A stretch of 64,000 bases of DNA from Steinernema hermaphroditum (Eukaryota > Nematoda > Chromadorea > Rhabditida > Steinernematidae), in contig CM059623.1 in assembly GCA_030435675.1 (NCBI GenBank), forward strand, positions 1,700,012 through 1,764,011, given 5' to 3'. Below are positions 30,008 to 40,238 of this stretch, one piece after another (positions within the stretch are counted from its first letter, which is position 1; the number at the start of each line of letters is the position of its first letter). Below the pieces are notes generated by a model. It ran no database searches. It was not told the origin of the DNA and was given only the letters and a program-made list of their open reading frames with translations. A program made the translations under genes and the position numbers.

Positions 30008-30055
30008 TGTGCGCACACCTGCCGATAAGCCGGGGCACGATGGAGCCTAGCAACG
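30008..30055 (-). promoter_or_regulatory. Conserved upstream block of the inverted BATH paralogue
   Basis: TGTGCGCACACCTG at 30,008-30,021 and GCCTAGCAACG at 30,045-30,055 are the reverse complements of the motifs 5' of the duplicated BATH genes, in the same order relative to the start and at similar distance (~150-190 bp). Confidence 0.5.
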
Positions 30056-30639
30056 TAATGAGCCGTCTATGTGTCGGCTGGATGGAGCGCTATAATTAGA
30101 CGCGCCGTCATTAGGTGAAACGCGAGAGGAAGGGCAAAGAATGTTGAGGGACATACAGTAGCATAACATGTAATGTAAGTTCCCATAAAAATGTCAATGC
30201 GAACGGTTTCATATGTGTTTGTTATTGGATAACATTGATCTGAAGGACATATCTGACCAACCAGATACTCAGAGACACTTCGCTTCCGTTCTGTCTCTCT
30301 TCCTTTGTCTCAATATCACATGCTAACCCCCTTTACCTTTGGGTCTTGAAATTTTTGAAATTTTTCGGTTCGATTGCCAACATTTTCTAAAATGCTCGAG
30401 TCGAGGATATATATATTCAAAACGCCTGTAAAATAAAAACTTTTGGAGAACATTGGATGGAAATTGAATGGCACTGGATAGTTATCTCACTCAAATAGGC
30501 ATAGGTTCGGGTCTCTGTCACGTACTTTTGGTCTTTCCAAATCACAAGAGACCCTTCCATCCTTATCTTAAACGTTTAAGAAAAGGTTGTAAGTCGAGAA
30601 GCCCGTCTACGTTCATTTATTTCTCAGAAACATCCCCTA

Positions 30640-31025
30640 TATACAAACGGAGAACCGACGGGTCCGTTGGTCTGTTTGTGTGTGTGTATGTGTGTGTGTG
30701 TGTTTTTCCGTGCGCACGGGGAAAACACCCACACAAAATAAGGGCCCCGAGGGGAACCGAACCCGACACCGCCCGCTTACAAACGAAGCACGTTCGCAAT
30801 GAGCCACACAGACATTTGAGGTGGTAGCGCTCTACTTCTACTATGTCTCTGGCGATGCTACGCCCGCAGGGCTATGGTGTCTGGCCGCCCGCAGGGCTAC
30901 AGTTTTAAGCTCCAACTTCAACCCTATCCATGAGCGCCAATCTTGCCGCCCGCAGGGCTATGGGCTAATTGGCTTTTAGTACCTGGAGGGCACGAATTCG
31001 CGCGCAGCCGGGTTTATCCGAATAA
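30640..31025 (-). repeat. tRNA-derived SINE (family S) with tandem CCCGCAGGGCTA tail
   Basis: On the minus strand: an A-box-like TGGCTCATTGCGAACG, ~40 bp later GGTTCGGTTCC (B box), then a GT-rich stretch. The other side carries three to four copies of GCCGCCCGCAGGGCTAYGG and ends near GCGCGCAGCCGGGTTTAT. Copies at 32,560-32,740, 48,955-49,440 and 50,560-51,065 share the layout. Confidence 0.65.
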
Positions 31026-31175
31026 ATACAAAACAGTTTGGTTTTGTATCCGCACCGTCTGCGCGTAATAAACGCTCTGTTCACGTCGTGCCACTCCGAT
31101 CCCGCCTGCATATCAGAATACATAAACTTTGACTATTCAAGAAGGTTTCATCCGAATTTTATTTACAAATATTCC

Positions 31176-31283
31176 TCACAGACAAGAAGCATGCATAGAA
31201 ACGCGGAGGTTCTCTGATCTAGATAAACATCCCAGCTCGTACGACTTGTTGATCTTCTGGAACTCCATGGTCAGCCCGTCTTC
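31176..31283 (-). CDS. Probable terminal exon of an unidentified gene
   Basis: Minus strand: acceptor TTATCTTTCAG, then 35 codons (EDGLTMEFQKINKSYELGCL...) to a TGA, with AATAAA ~20 bp downstream. Codon use looks coding. Upstream exons on the minus strand would run into the promoter and first exon of the secreted protein gene at 31589; none was identified with certainty. It may be a relic. Confidence 0.3.
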   Translation of the reverse strand, partial: EDGLTMEFQKINKSYELGCLSRSENLRVSMHASCL

Positions 31284-31588
31284 CTGAAAGATAAAGTTGC
31301 TCTCCTGTTTATACCATGGTAATCACATTCGTATCAATTGGAGTAGATCCTTGCTAGACACATCACTGCGCATCAGTGTTTGGTTCCCTTGTTCGATGCG
31401 AAATGCCAACAAATTCGTTATTTTCCCCCCTAAACACAATAAACGCTCTCTGTTATGCATAACGCTCCAAACGTCCGCCGCGATAGCCTTTGATTGCAAT
31501 GCAAAAGCGCCTTGCGAATACATTATCGTCATCTTTCAGACGAGCGAAAAGGAACGTTATTCCATTTACCATCGTCTTCACAACGACG

Positions 31589-32409
31589 ATGGGTCGCCTC
31601 TGCTTTTTCTTCCTTCTCTTCCTCACTGTCTGTGTGAAGGGAATAGAGCGTATCTACCAAAATGCGCAAAAGCTGGAAGTCAAGGTATGTGTAGTCTCCA
31701 TTTCAGCACTCCCATCACTTTCCAGGTCCTTGTTTACACGTCGGATTGCCATAAAGCTGGCACTGAACATGACCTCCAGGTTCGTGTAGGATACATCAAG
31801 ATGGACAAACACGTCAGGGAGTACGAACAACTTCTTTATGAATTTGCCACTCCTTGGATCGATGGTAGACAAGGTGAAAACCTCGAGCGAAACACGTTCA
31901 ACGAAGTGGTGTGTTCGCCTCTCTAGAACCTTATTGTATTTCTAACAAACGTTTAGACACACATCGTACCCAACAATGTCGTTCAGCTCAACGAAGGCTT
32001 GTGCTACTACTACGTTTTTCATTATCTGACCGCGCTCGACATTATCGAACGACAACGCATATACGAGGAGTGCAATCTCAAGCCGAACATTGTTAACTTG
32101 AGACTGTTTTTCCACAATAACTGGGGGCCCTCTTGGCGAGTGGGCTATGTCAACCTCGACCTGGCCTTCACTCTACAGACCGGAGAGTACAAGTACAACT
32201 CTATTCGCTTTGCAGCGAAAGACGACTGCGACTATGATTGGGCCAATTTTTGGTACGACCCGGCTAATGGATTGTTTGCTGAAACAGACAATTTCCAGCT
32301 GCGGGTAGATCACAAGGCTAAAAACGGTAGTGGTATAAGTGATAAACTTCCTAATATGTGGTGGTCTGTCGGTGACTACTATCACTTGGTGCAAAAGCAT
32401 CCATGGTAA
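31589..32409 (+). CDS. Secreted protein with PLAT/LH2-like N-terminal half
   Basis: Exons 31589-31684, 31726-31908 and 31957-32409 (732 bases, 243 aa). The signal peptide starts MGRLCFFFLLFLTVCVKG. After the first intron, VLVYTSDCHKAGTEHDLQVR resembles the first strands of PLAT/LH2 domains (a YTVxVxTGD...AGTDAxVxI pattern), with later aromatic-rich strands. The C-terminal ~110 residues are rich in Trp, Tyr, Asp and Asn (FFHNNWGPSWRVGYVNLDLA; DCDYDWANFWYDPANG). The donor of intron 2 is ambiguous by three bases. Likely extracellular, binding lipid or protein if the PLAT call is right. AATAAA follows the stop closely. Confidence 0.7.
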
Positions 32410-32559
32410 TTTTGTGTTCAAATGCCAATGACACCAATAAATCACTTATGTATTAGTTTCAGCACTTGAGGTGGAACACCGGTTCGAAAAGGGTGTAAAC
32501 ATCTCTGGGGGCGTCGGCTTTTAAAAGTGTGGTGTTGGGTAATGCGGCGTCGGGAAATA

Positions 32560-32740
32560 CAGAGCACGAAATCCACCTTATACATAACGGTCCGTTGGTC
32601 TGTCTGTGTGTGTGTTTTTCAGAGAGCACGGGAAAACACCCACACAAAATAAGGACCCCAAGCGGAACCGAACCCGACACCGCCCGCTTACAAAAGGAGA
32701 ACGTTCGCAATGAGCCACATAGACAGTCGACTTTCTACCG
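32560..32740 (-). repeat. tRNA-derived SINE (family S), short copy
   Basis: Contains the shared CACACAAAATAAGGACCCC, GGAACCGAACCCG and GTTCGCAATGAGCCAC blocks. The right-hand GCCGCCCGCAGGG tail is reduced to one unit near 32,865. Confidence 0.55.
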
Positions 32741-33225
32741 GTACTACTACTAGTCTCTGAGGATGGCCTTGCGTTTCTTCACAGTTTTGTAGTCATTTTA
32801 GCCTATAGTGTGAAGACCGCCGGACCTTTCGTGCGTTTACCGCCGATAGGCTACTGGTGTCTTGCCGCCCACAGGGTTACTTACCACGCGCTAATATGCC
32901 CCTGTGCACCGCTGTGACGCGTTTTCCTTCTTCTCTTGATCACTCCGTGTGATCGGCGTAATCCTCCGGTCCCTGAGGACTACTGACCTATTAGTTCTTT
33001 TGTCTGTCTTTACTTTCTTTACTAGGGAATTCGCCCAGAAATTTCAGTTTACTCTTGCTAAGGCCAGATTAATCACTTTGGACACGTTTCTACTGCTCTC
33101 ACTCAGTTCGATCGTGCATTCTTGGAAAATGGGTACCAACTTCCGTATGATTCCGTACCGCTATTCTTTAATTTTTTTGATATTCGGATTTTCCACTGGA
33201 ACCTTTTAGAATTCCATGTGAAACG

Positions 33226-33478
33226 ATCGAAAAACGCATTTTTGTATTGTACATATTGATATGCCGCCGAAGTTAGACGCGTGCTCAGAAGGAGCAAAAT
33301 GGCAATAGTGAGCATGATTGCGGTGTTAAACTTTGAAATCTGTTAAACTTTGTAATCTGAAAAGAAAATCGATGATCTCTTCGATTTTCACAACCGTAAC
33401 ACTAATCAATCAGGGTTTCAATTGAAATAAATGGCTCGTATCGTGATCGTATTCAGCCAATTGACAAAGATCGATACA
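33226..33478. repeat. Repeat A, copy 1 (253 bp)
   Basis: Identical, as far as read, to 35,209-35,461 (offset 1,983). It begins ATCGAAAAACGCATTTTTG and ends GATCGATACA. Confidence 0.8.
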
Positions 33479-34647
33479 CGTTTAAAAGTTAGTCCTTCAC
33501 ATGCACGGAATCCGAACCCAAAAAACGTGCCTTTATGCACTTCACCGACTTTCACGATAACATCCGCAAATATATGTGTGGGTTCCCCAATAGCTCTGAT
33601 TAAAGCAAACCTTTATTGCATCGGATGGTAATTAGGCACTTGATTTGAGGAGAGGAGATGGGAAGGGAGCGTTGAGACGTTTCGTGAAAGCTGTTATTAT
33701 CGACCTAAAAAGTGAAATCTTTGAAAAAAAAATCTTTGCTGTTATTGTTGTTAGGGAGGCCGGGAGGTCGCGTGGCGGATAGAAGCAGGACGTGTTGCGG
33801 ATTTCCCAGGGCGTGCGTGAGTGAACGTGCGCCCAAATGATAGGTACCGGTGACATAGCATTTGCACTGACTATTTGTCAAAATGACGATTTTTTGAGTA
33901 ACGATTATTGCAAGATGGCGATTTTTGCAGTGACGATTTTTGTAGAATTACGATTTTTGTAGAATGAGGATTTTTGTAGCGACCATGTTGCCGGTGGTGA
34001 TTTTTAATGGCGATTATGTCATGTAATCGATGCGAACACTAGAGTCTGAAGGCTCACTAACGCTGGCCTCAAAAGCAGTTCGCTTCTACAGGCTCACTGA
34101 CGCTTGCCCCCTGGTCGAAAGACCTCCTGCCTTTCAGGAGCATTGTTCCCGATGTTTTGCAAGGCTTATGTATAATCAAAGATTTTGATGAATTTGCATG
34201 TTTTTTCCAACATCGGTGAAAAACCAATTGAAAACGTTCGAGTTAAGAGAACACGGTGATCGCTTTGGACGCCTTTTTTAAGAGTTGCTCATGCTATGAT
34301 GCATGACCAGCAAAGGGATAGGTGCATTCGGTAGGCGTGAATCAGTGATATACGTGATAGAAGACAGTCACTGTTCATCACACAATTAATACTATAGGAA
34401 GCCCCTACATCAAGTTGCATTTCGCGATGTCCATGTGGTAGTTTGACCGTCATGTGATTCGAATGAGTAAAAAAATTATATTTGATACAGGAATGAGAGG
34501 TGACCGTAGTCGGCTAAGGCGCGCGCACGACTGACGAACATAACCCACGTACCGGTTTTGCCCTGGATCTACACACTGCGAAAATGGAGGTTGTTTAAAA
34601 AACGACATAAATTATGTAACAACCTAATACTTTCCATTATAACAATC

Positions 34648-35211
34648 AGACCTCTACAGACTCTCTCAAAAGACCTCTCCCAAAAGCTGTTCGCCTTTAA
34701 AGGCTCGCTAACGCTGGCCCCAAAAGCTGTTAGCCTCTACGGGCTCGCTAACGCTGGCCCCAAAAACTGTTAGCCTCTACGGGCTCGGTTACGCTCGCCC
34801 CAATAGCAGTTCGCCTCCACATGCTCGCTTACGCTCGCCCCCAGGCCGAAAGGCCTCCGGCCTTTCCGAAAGAAGAGTCTAACAGCAGAAAACGCAAAAA
34901 TTTTCTCCGCGTCGTGCAAAAACAGTATACTGACAGAGATTTTGCTGAATTTGCATGTTTGTTTACGTACATCAGTCAAAGGCTTCCACAAAAAAGCTAG
35001 AACGGCAGGAAACATCAGGAAAAAAGAGAAATTGTGGAGAAAACGGAAATATTTCAGACAAAAATTAAGTGCAAAAGTGTTGCAAAAATGAGCAAAATTA
35101 GGAAAAAACGCAAAAGAAAGGTGAAAATGTAGCAAAATGCAGGGTATGTAGCAAGAAAGCATCACTACTTGATGTGGCTGTCTGGTTGAGGGGTAGTACT
35201 TCGGGACTATC
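34648..35211. repeat. Repeat B, copy 1 (564 bp)
   Basis: Repeated at 35,461-36,024 (offset 813), apparently without change. Inside are four units of ~40 bp built on TGTTAGCCTCTACGGGCTCGC, then the palindrome AGGCCGAAAGGCCTCCGGCCTTTC. Confidence 0.85.
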
Positions 35212-35461
35212 GAAAAACGCATTTTTGTATTGTACATATTGATATGCCGCCGAAGTTAGACGCGTGCTCAGAAGGAGCAAAATGGCAATAGTGAGCATGA
35301 TTGCGGTGTTAAACTTTGAAATCTGTTAAACTTTGTAATCTGAAAAGAAAATCGATGATCTCTTCGATTTTCACAACCGTAACACTAATCAATCAGGGTT
35401 TCAATTGAAATAAATGGCTCGTATCGTGATCGTATTCAGCCAATTGACAAAGATCGATACA
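35209..35461. repeat. Repeat A, copy 2
   Basis: Fills the gap between the two B copies exactly, overlapping each junction by one to three bases. Confidence 0.8.
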
Positions 35462-36024
35462 GACCTCTACAGACTCTCTCAAAAGACCTCTCCCAAAAGC
35501 TGTTCGCCTTTAAAGGCTCGCTAACGCTGGCCCCAAAAGCTGTTAGCCTCTACGGGCTCGCTAACGCTGGCCCCAAAAACTGTTAGCCTCTACGGGCTCG
35601 GTTACGCTCGCCCCAATAGCAGTTCGCCTCCACATGCTCGCTTACGCTCGCCCCCAGGCCGAAAGGCCTCCGGCCTTTCCGAAAGAAGAGTCTAACAGCA
35701 GAAAACGCAAAAATTTTCTCCGCGTCGTGCAAAAACAGTATACTGACAGAGATTTTGCTGAATTTGCATGTTTGTTTACGTACATCAGTCAAAGGCTTCC
35801 ACAAAAAAGCTAGAACGGCAGGAAACATCAGGAAAAAAGAGAAATTGTGGAGAAAACGGAAATATTTCAGACAAAAATTAAGTGCAAAAGTGTTGCAAAA
35901 ATGAGCAAAATTAGGAAAAAACGCAAAAGAAAGGTGAAAATGTAGCAAAATGCAGGGTATGTAGCAAGAAAGCATCACTACTTGATGTGGCTGTCTGGTT
36001 GAGGGGTAGTACTTCGGGACTATC
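35461..36024. repeat. Repeat B, copy 2
   Basis: Same as 34,648-35,211; it ends at GGGACTATC, after which the sequence is unique. Confidence 0.85.
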
Positions 36025-36180
36025 ACTCATCAGACAGCCAGACGGGTAGCGGGTTCGGTGCCGGGTGGAGGGTTTCACTTGTCTCGATTTGTCGCTGTAT
36101 GTGGCAGTGTCGCGCCTGTGAGCAGTAAAATTTGTATTGCATTTATTAAAATAACAACAAAATAACAACAACTGCCACAG

Positions 36181-36444
36181 TTACATAACAATGGTCATTA
36201 AGAAGGCAATGGGGAGGCTAACCCCAAAATACATCAACAGCAGCAGTGGCACATGCCGGTGCAGACGTGGGCGAACGTCTTCCGGCACAGTCGCCGGCTG
36301 CAGCCAGAAGACGAGCGCTGTATAAGCCAACGTCGCGGCAAACACGTAGAACTTGGCATCATTGTCTTCTTCTGGCCAAGCTGGCTCGTTACTGGGAATC
36401 CAGAACGTGGTCCCATCACTAAACATTTTCTTTTTCAGGTCCAT
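36181..36444 (-). CDS. Small two-span membrane protein, intact copy
   Basis: 87 aa, single coding exon, ATG at 36444 shortly after TTTTATTTTCAG (acceptor ten bases before ATG, suggesting trans-splicing or a non-coding first exon). A polar N-terminus (DGTTFWIPSNEPAWPEEDND) precedes a hydrophobic segment (FYVFAATLAYTALVFWL). A basic linker (RPRLHRHV) and a second hydrophobic segment (PLLLLMYFGVSLPIAFLM) follow. Probably a membrane hairpin with both ends on one side. No family recognised. A frameshifted copy lies in the opposite arm. Confidence 0.65.
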   Translation of the reverse strand: MDLKKKMFSDGTTFWIPSNEPAWPEEDNDAKFYVFAATLAYTALVFWLQPATVPEDVRPRLHRHVPLLLLMYFGVSLPIAFLMTIVM

Positions 36445-37339
36445 ATTGTCGATCTGAAAATAAAAAACATTTAAAAATCAGTGAAGCTGTAAAACGCGAC
36501 TGTCGGGAGAGTTAGCGGATTCACGCAAGAAAGGTAGGTTCCGGAAAGTTAGAGGATTCTAAGGCAACAAAAGATTGCAACGCAATTATAACCAGGAAAT
36601 CTCGCGAAGGATATCGGTATTTGGGGCGGCGTACACGAGGGCTACATGACATCAGCGCGAAATTTTCAGCACGAAGACAGTTAGCGCGAAGGCAATCTGC
36701 GCGAACGACAATTAGCGCGAAGGCGATCTGCGCGAAGGCAATCTGCGCGAAGGCGAACACTGCAGGGTAAAACACTCCATAATTTGGAATCTAGGTCAGA
36801 ACTACTAGGATATCAGCGAAGCTGTTAAGACAACAGGGCTCCCGTTAAATCAACAGGCATAGTCCTAAGCCGGAGCCTAAGCCAAGCCTAAATGTTAGGC
36901 CCTTTCCAGAAAATGAATACAGAGCTCTCAATACAGAGTTTACAAATCCGCGGAATTTACCATCCGCGGAACTTTCCCATAAGAATACACTGATCACCGA
37001 TGGTCTCACCGCGCTTACCCTGCAGTGTTCGCCTTCGCGCAGATTGCCTTCGCGCAGATTGCCTTCGCGTAGATTGCCTTCGCGCAGATCGCCTTCGCGC
37101 TAACTGTCTTCGTGCTGAAAATTTCGCGCTGATGTCATGCAGCCCTCGTGTACGCCGCCCCAAATACCCATATCCTTCGCGAGATTTCCTGGTTATAAAT
37201 GCGTTGCAATCTTTAGTTACCTTAGAATCCTCTAACTTTCCGGAACCTACCTTTCTTGCGTGAATCCGCTAACTCTCCCGACAGTCGCGTTTTACAGCTT
37301 CACTGATTTTGAAATTTTCTCAATTTTCAGGCGAACAAT

Positions 37340-37602
37340 ATGGACCTGAAAAAGCAAGTTTTGGTGATGGGAGCACGTTTTGGATTCCCAGTAACGAGCC
37401 GACTTGGCCAGAAGAAGACAGTGATGCCAAGTTGTACGTGTTTGCGGCGACGTTGGCTTACACAGCGCTCGTCTTCTGGCTGCAGCTGGCGACTGTGCCG
37501 GAAGACGTTCGCCCACGTCTGCACCGGCATGTGCCACTGCTACTGTTGATGTATTTTGGGGTTAGCCTCCCAATTGCCTTCTTAATGAGCATTGTTATGT
37601 AA
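37340..37602 (+). pseudogene. Frameshifted copy of the small membrane protein
   Basis: From ATG 37340 the frame agrees with the intact copy for five codons. A one-base loss around 37,358-37,370 then puts the ATG out of frame with the conserved body, which stays open to the stop at 37,602. Without another start it cannot produce the protein. Leader acceptor TTTTCAG is kept. Confidence 0.7.
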
Positions 37603-37624
37603 CTGTTGCAGTTGTTGTTATTTT

Positions 37625-38145
37625 GATCGCCTTCGCGCTAATTGTCGTTCGCGCAGATTGCCTTCGCGCTGAAAGTTTCGCGCTAAATGTCTTCGCGCTG
37701 AAAATTTCGCGCTGATGTCGTGTCACCGTACACGAGATATAGCGATTTTCTATCTTCTCGTCGTGTACCCACAAGCTCGTCGACCAGTGAATCAAACTTC
37801 TTATGTTCTATGGATGGGAGACGTGGGCCTTGACGAAATCAACATAGAAAAGAATCGACATTGCACAAAAACGTATGGAACGAAGCATCGAATAACGAGT
37901 GGTATTATTGTGAATCATATTGTGAACGCCATCTTATGTTTACACAACGTTGCACCCAGAGATAACCAATCGAGTATGTGGGACTCATTCTCGCTTTGCT
38001 TCTCTCATAGGCGTCCTGGCGTCAAACTTCGGGCATCCGAAGATGTTGATGGTGGCACAACACCGCTTTGGTTTTCTTCATCTGGCTTTGTTCGACTAGT
38101 CCAGGCACTGCTGCTGGAAGTGATCAAAACTTCAGTCTTATTGCA
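37625..38145. other. Minisatellite remnant, then unassigned DNA
   Basis: 37,628-37,720 has more CTTCGCGCTGAAA/CTTCGCGCAGATTG units related to the arms of the inverted repeat. A 153-codon plus frame at 37,715-38,176 starts within this repeat and has no recognisable domain. Confidence 0.4.
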
Positions 38146-40110
38146 TTATCCCATATGTAAAGTCGGTTGTGGATGAACCAAGGCCAGCTGAACAGTCACC
38201 TCACCTAGTCGGTTGGCTTCACCTAGCCGCGAATACGACCACCTTTGAAAAAAAAAACACAAAAAAAAGGATTCAAATTCTGCGGAAATCCGGGAAATCC
38301 CGGACGCACTGAAAGGACGCGACCGCTTGTCACGACATTCCCCACTCACAAACAGAAGTGGACAGGATACGTGATGTGATATGTAGAGATACTGGAGGTC
38401 GTGGCAGCCTTTGCCGCGACATTCCCGGCCGAACAAGAGGCGAAAGACGAATAGTAACGTAAGCTTCTTGTTCCTCGTTTTACGCGTTGAATTTGACTGT
38501 TTAAGTGGGCGATTGATATACGACTTCGCCTGGGCGAGCCTGCGCGCCCACATTTTACGTGATATGCTTGTAGGTGGTGGTGTATCCGACGGCTCTACCG
38601 CATGGGTGATACATACGTCCAGAACCCAACTTTTATCAATCTGTTCTTTCAATACGTTTTTGGAATCATTCACTGATTTTACGTTTTGTGTTGGTGGCCT
38701 ATCAGTAGGCACGATCTCCAACACCTTTCCTAAGTCAATCATCATTACGTTTTGCTTGAACTTTGATTCAGCATTTTGTGCGGGTGACCAGTTACGTGGT
38801 TCCGCCGTCATCATCAATTTTAAGTGCTCTGGTTTCTCGTACGTTTGATTCACGCTGGCTGCTTTCTCCGAAAGCAGAGGTTCCAGCATGAGCGGCTTCG
38901 CTTCAAGTTTCTTTTCCGTCTTTTCCATTTCAACGTCATCAACTGGCTTCAACTCATCAACTTCTCGAGCCTCAGCTTCTTCTTTCATCCTTTCTACAAC
39001 GTTTCGCTTCTTCAAATCATCAGCTGGCTTCAAATCGTCAGTTTCTCTAGCCTCGGCTTCCTCTTTCTTCATTTCTTCGATGTTCGGCTCCTTCAAACCA
39101 GAGTCTTCGGCTTCTACCTTCAGAGAGATCATCACACCTGACTTGAACGACGAGTTCTTCTCTAATCCAACTTCTTCATCGCTGCAAATGGTCATCGGCT
39201 TCGCGGTACTGCAGATTTTCATCTTCGTTTCTTCGCGAACGATCGTCTTCTTCGGCTCAGTCGGAGTCTTTTCGAGCTTCAGCTTTGGTTTCTTCTCAAC
39301 GTTCACCTCCGCAAGTAGCTGTTGTCGCCACCCGTAGTGCTCTTCAAGCCGTTGCAGAGCGGGCTCGTAGTTCTTCCCGTCGACAACAAACACCGAAATT
39401 GTTCGGAAGGCTTCTCCGCGGCAGCACAGGCGCAGATACTCAAGTTTCTCCAGCTGCGTGCATTGTTTCTGTTCGATAAGCTGTCTAAAGACACTTTTAA
39501 ACTGGCGCCATTCCTTAGGCTTGCCGTCAAAACTCAGCACTTTATGTTTCGCTGATTTACGTGACTCATCACTATGTTCTACGTGATCTTTCCATTCCAA
39601 CGCGATTTGTTTCGCGTTCTCTATGTTAATCCTGCCCGTTATTTCAGGACTATCGTCCGCCACTGTGACAAGACATGTCGATGGCTCTACTGGTGGGTCT
39701 GTAACCTCTTGCCGACCAGAAATCATGGCGTAGACTGGTAAACTTCGGATTTTGTCTCCTTGTACTTTTTGCTTGATGTTGAAGATCATGTAAAAACTGC
39801 AACGAGACGTTTTGACGCGGTACGTGACAACTCGCCGCCGCCAACTCGCCGCCGGCCAACTCGCCAGCGCCAACTCGCCAGCGCCAACTCGCCGCCAGGA
39901 CAACTCGCCGCCGCCAACTCGCCGCCGCCGACTCGCCGCCGCCAACTCGCCGCCGCCGACTCGCCGCCGCCAACTCGCCGCCACCAACTCGCCGCCGGCC
40001 AACCCGCCAGCGCCAACTCGCCGCCGGCCAACTCGCCACCGCCAACTCGCCGCCGCCAACTCGCTGTTACAGAAATGTACTGGAATTGTCTCGACAATTG
40101 CCACTATCCC
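38146..40110 (-). pseudogene. Rearranged Bel/Pao-type gag remnant in a long frame
   Basis: A 656-codon frame without an ATG at its 5' end. In order: a minisatellite-encoded Trp/Arg/Gly/Ala repeat; a short piece matching the end of the protease region of the neighbouring element (MISGR...TCLVTVADD); a gag domain of the DUF1759 type (SFDGKPKEWRQFKSVFRQLI ... LCCRGEAFRTI ... LQRLEEHYGW). Next come lysine/glutamate repeats (KEEAEAREVDELKPVDD), ending in unrelated sequence. The protease tail standing before gag is the reverse of the normal order, so the locus is rearranged. No zinc knuckles, reverse transcriptase or integrase are present. The acidic repeats may be a gene-like addition. Probably a relic, though the frame stays open. 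Confidence 0.6.
39836..40065. repeat. CAACTCGCCGCCG minisatellite
   Basis: About 230 bp of 12- to 15-base units built from CAACTCGCCGCCGC with variants (GACTCGCCGCCG, CCAACTCGCCAGCG). It is open in all frames on both strands, which inflates the neighbouring reading frames. Confidence 0.85.
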
Positions 40111-40139
40111 AAACACCGATATACATTATAAAACAACTT

Positions 40140-40238
40140 TTAACAACACGAACAACAAAACAACAACACCAATTAGAGCACTTCCAGATTCCCACGCTTC
40201 AAACAGAGCACTTCCAGATTCCCACGCTTGACTGTGAC
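40140..40238. repeat. Direct duplication AGAGCACTTCCAGATTCCCA
   Basis: The motif starting AGAGCACTTCCAG and ending CCACGCTT occurs twice in a row, about 30 bp apart, just beyond the transposase stop. Confidence 0.6.

Larger units (their letters stand above)
29863..31175. other. 5' region of the BATH paralogue, then intergenic DNA and a SINE
   Basis: 30,008-30,055 holds the conserved upstream motifs (see 23,111-23,165). 30,100-30,630 shows no gene. 30,640-31,025 is a family S SINE listed separately. Confidence 0.5.
32741..36157. other. Repeat-rich intergenic region
   Basis: No gene. Besides the A and B repeats, 33,880-33,990 holds short tandem variants of ACGATTTTTGTAGAAT. 34,040-34,130 carries diverged relatives of the B-repeat motif GTTCGCCTCTACAGGCTCGC. 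34,190-34,440 is related to the interior of the mariner MITE at 53,746-54,509 (shared ACACAATTAATAC...ATAGGAAGCCC). Frames of up to 155 codons here are repeat frames. Confidence 0.5.
36158..37624. repeat. Large inverted repeat, ~612-bp arms
   Basis: Arm 36,158-36,770 is the reverse complement of 37,014-37,624 with scattered differences; the spacer is ~243 bp. Each arm holds a copy of the small gene below, its leader acceptor, and a GCGCGAAGGCAATCT-type 15-bp minisatellite (four to six units). The arms differ by single-base changes and small indels. Confidence 0.85.

Noticed and set aside
34500..34560. tRNA-like CTAAGGCGCGCGC similar to the array at 61.5 kb
   Set aside because: Only an A-box-like dozen bases match; no B box at the right distance.
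34770..35237. 155-codon minus frame repeated at 35,583-36,026
   Set aside because: It is the antisense of repeat B; identity at DNA level explains the shared frame and no domain or splice support exists.
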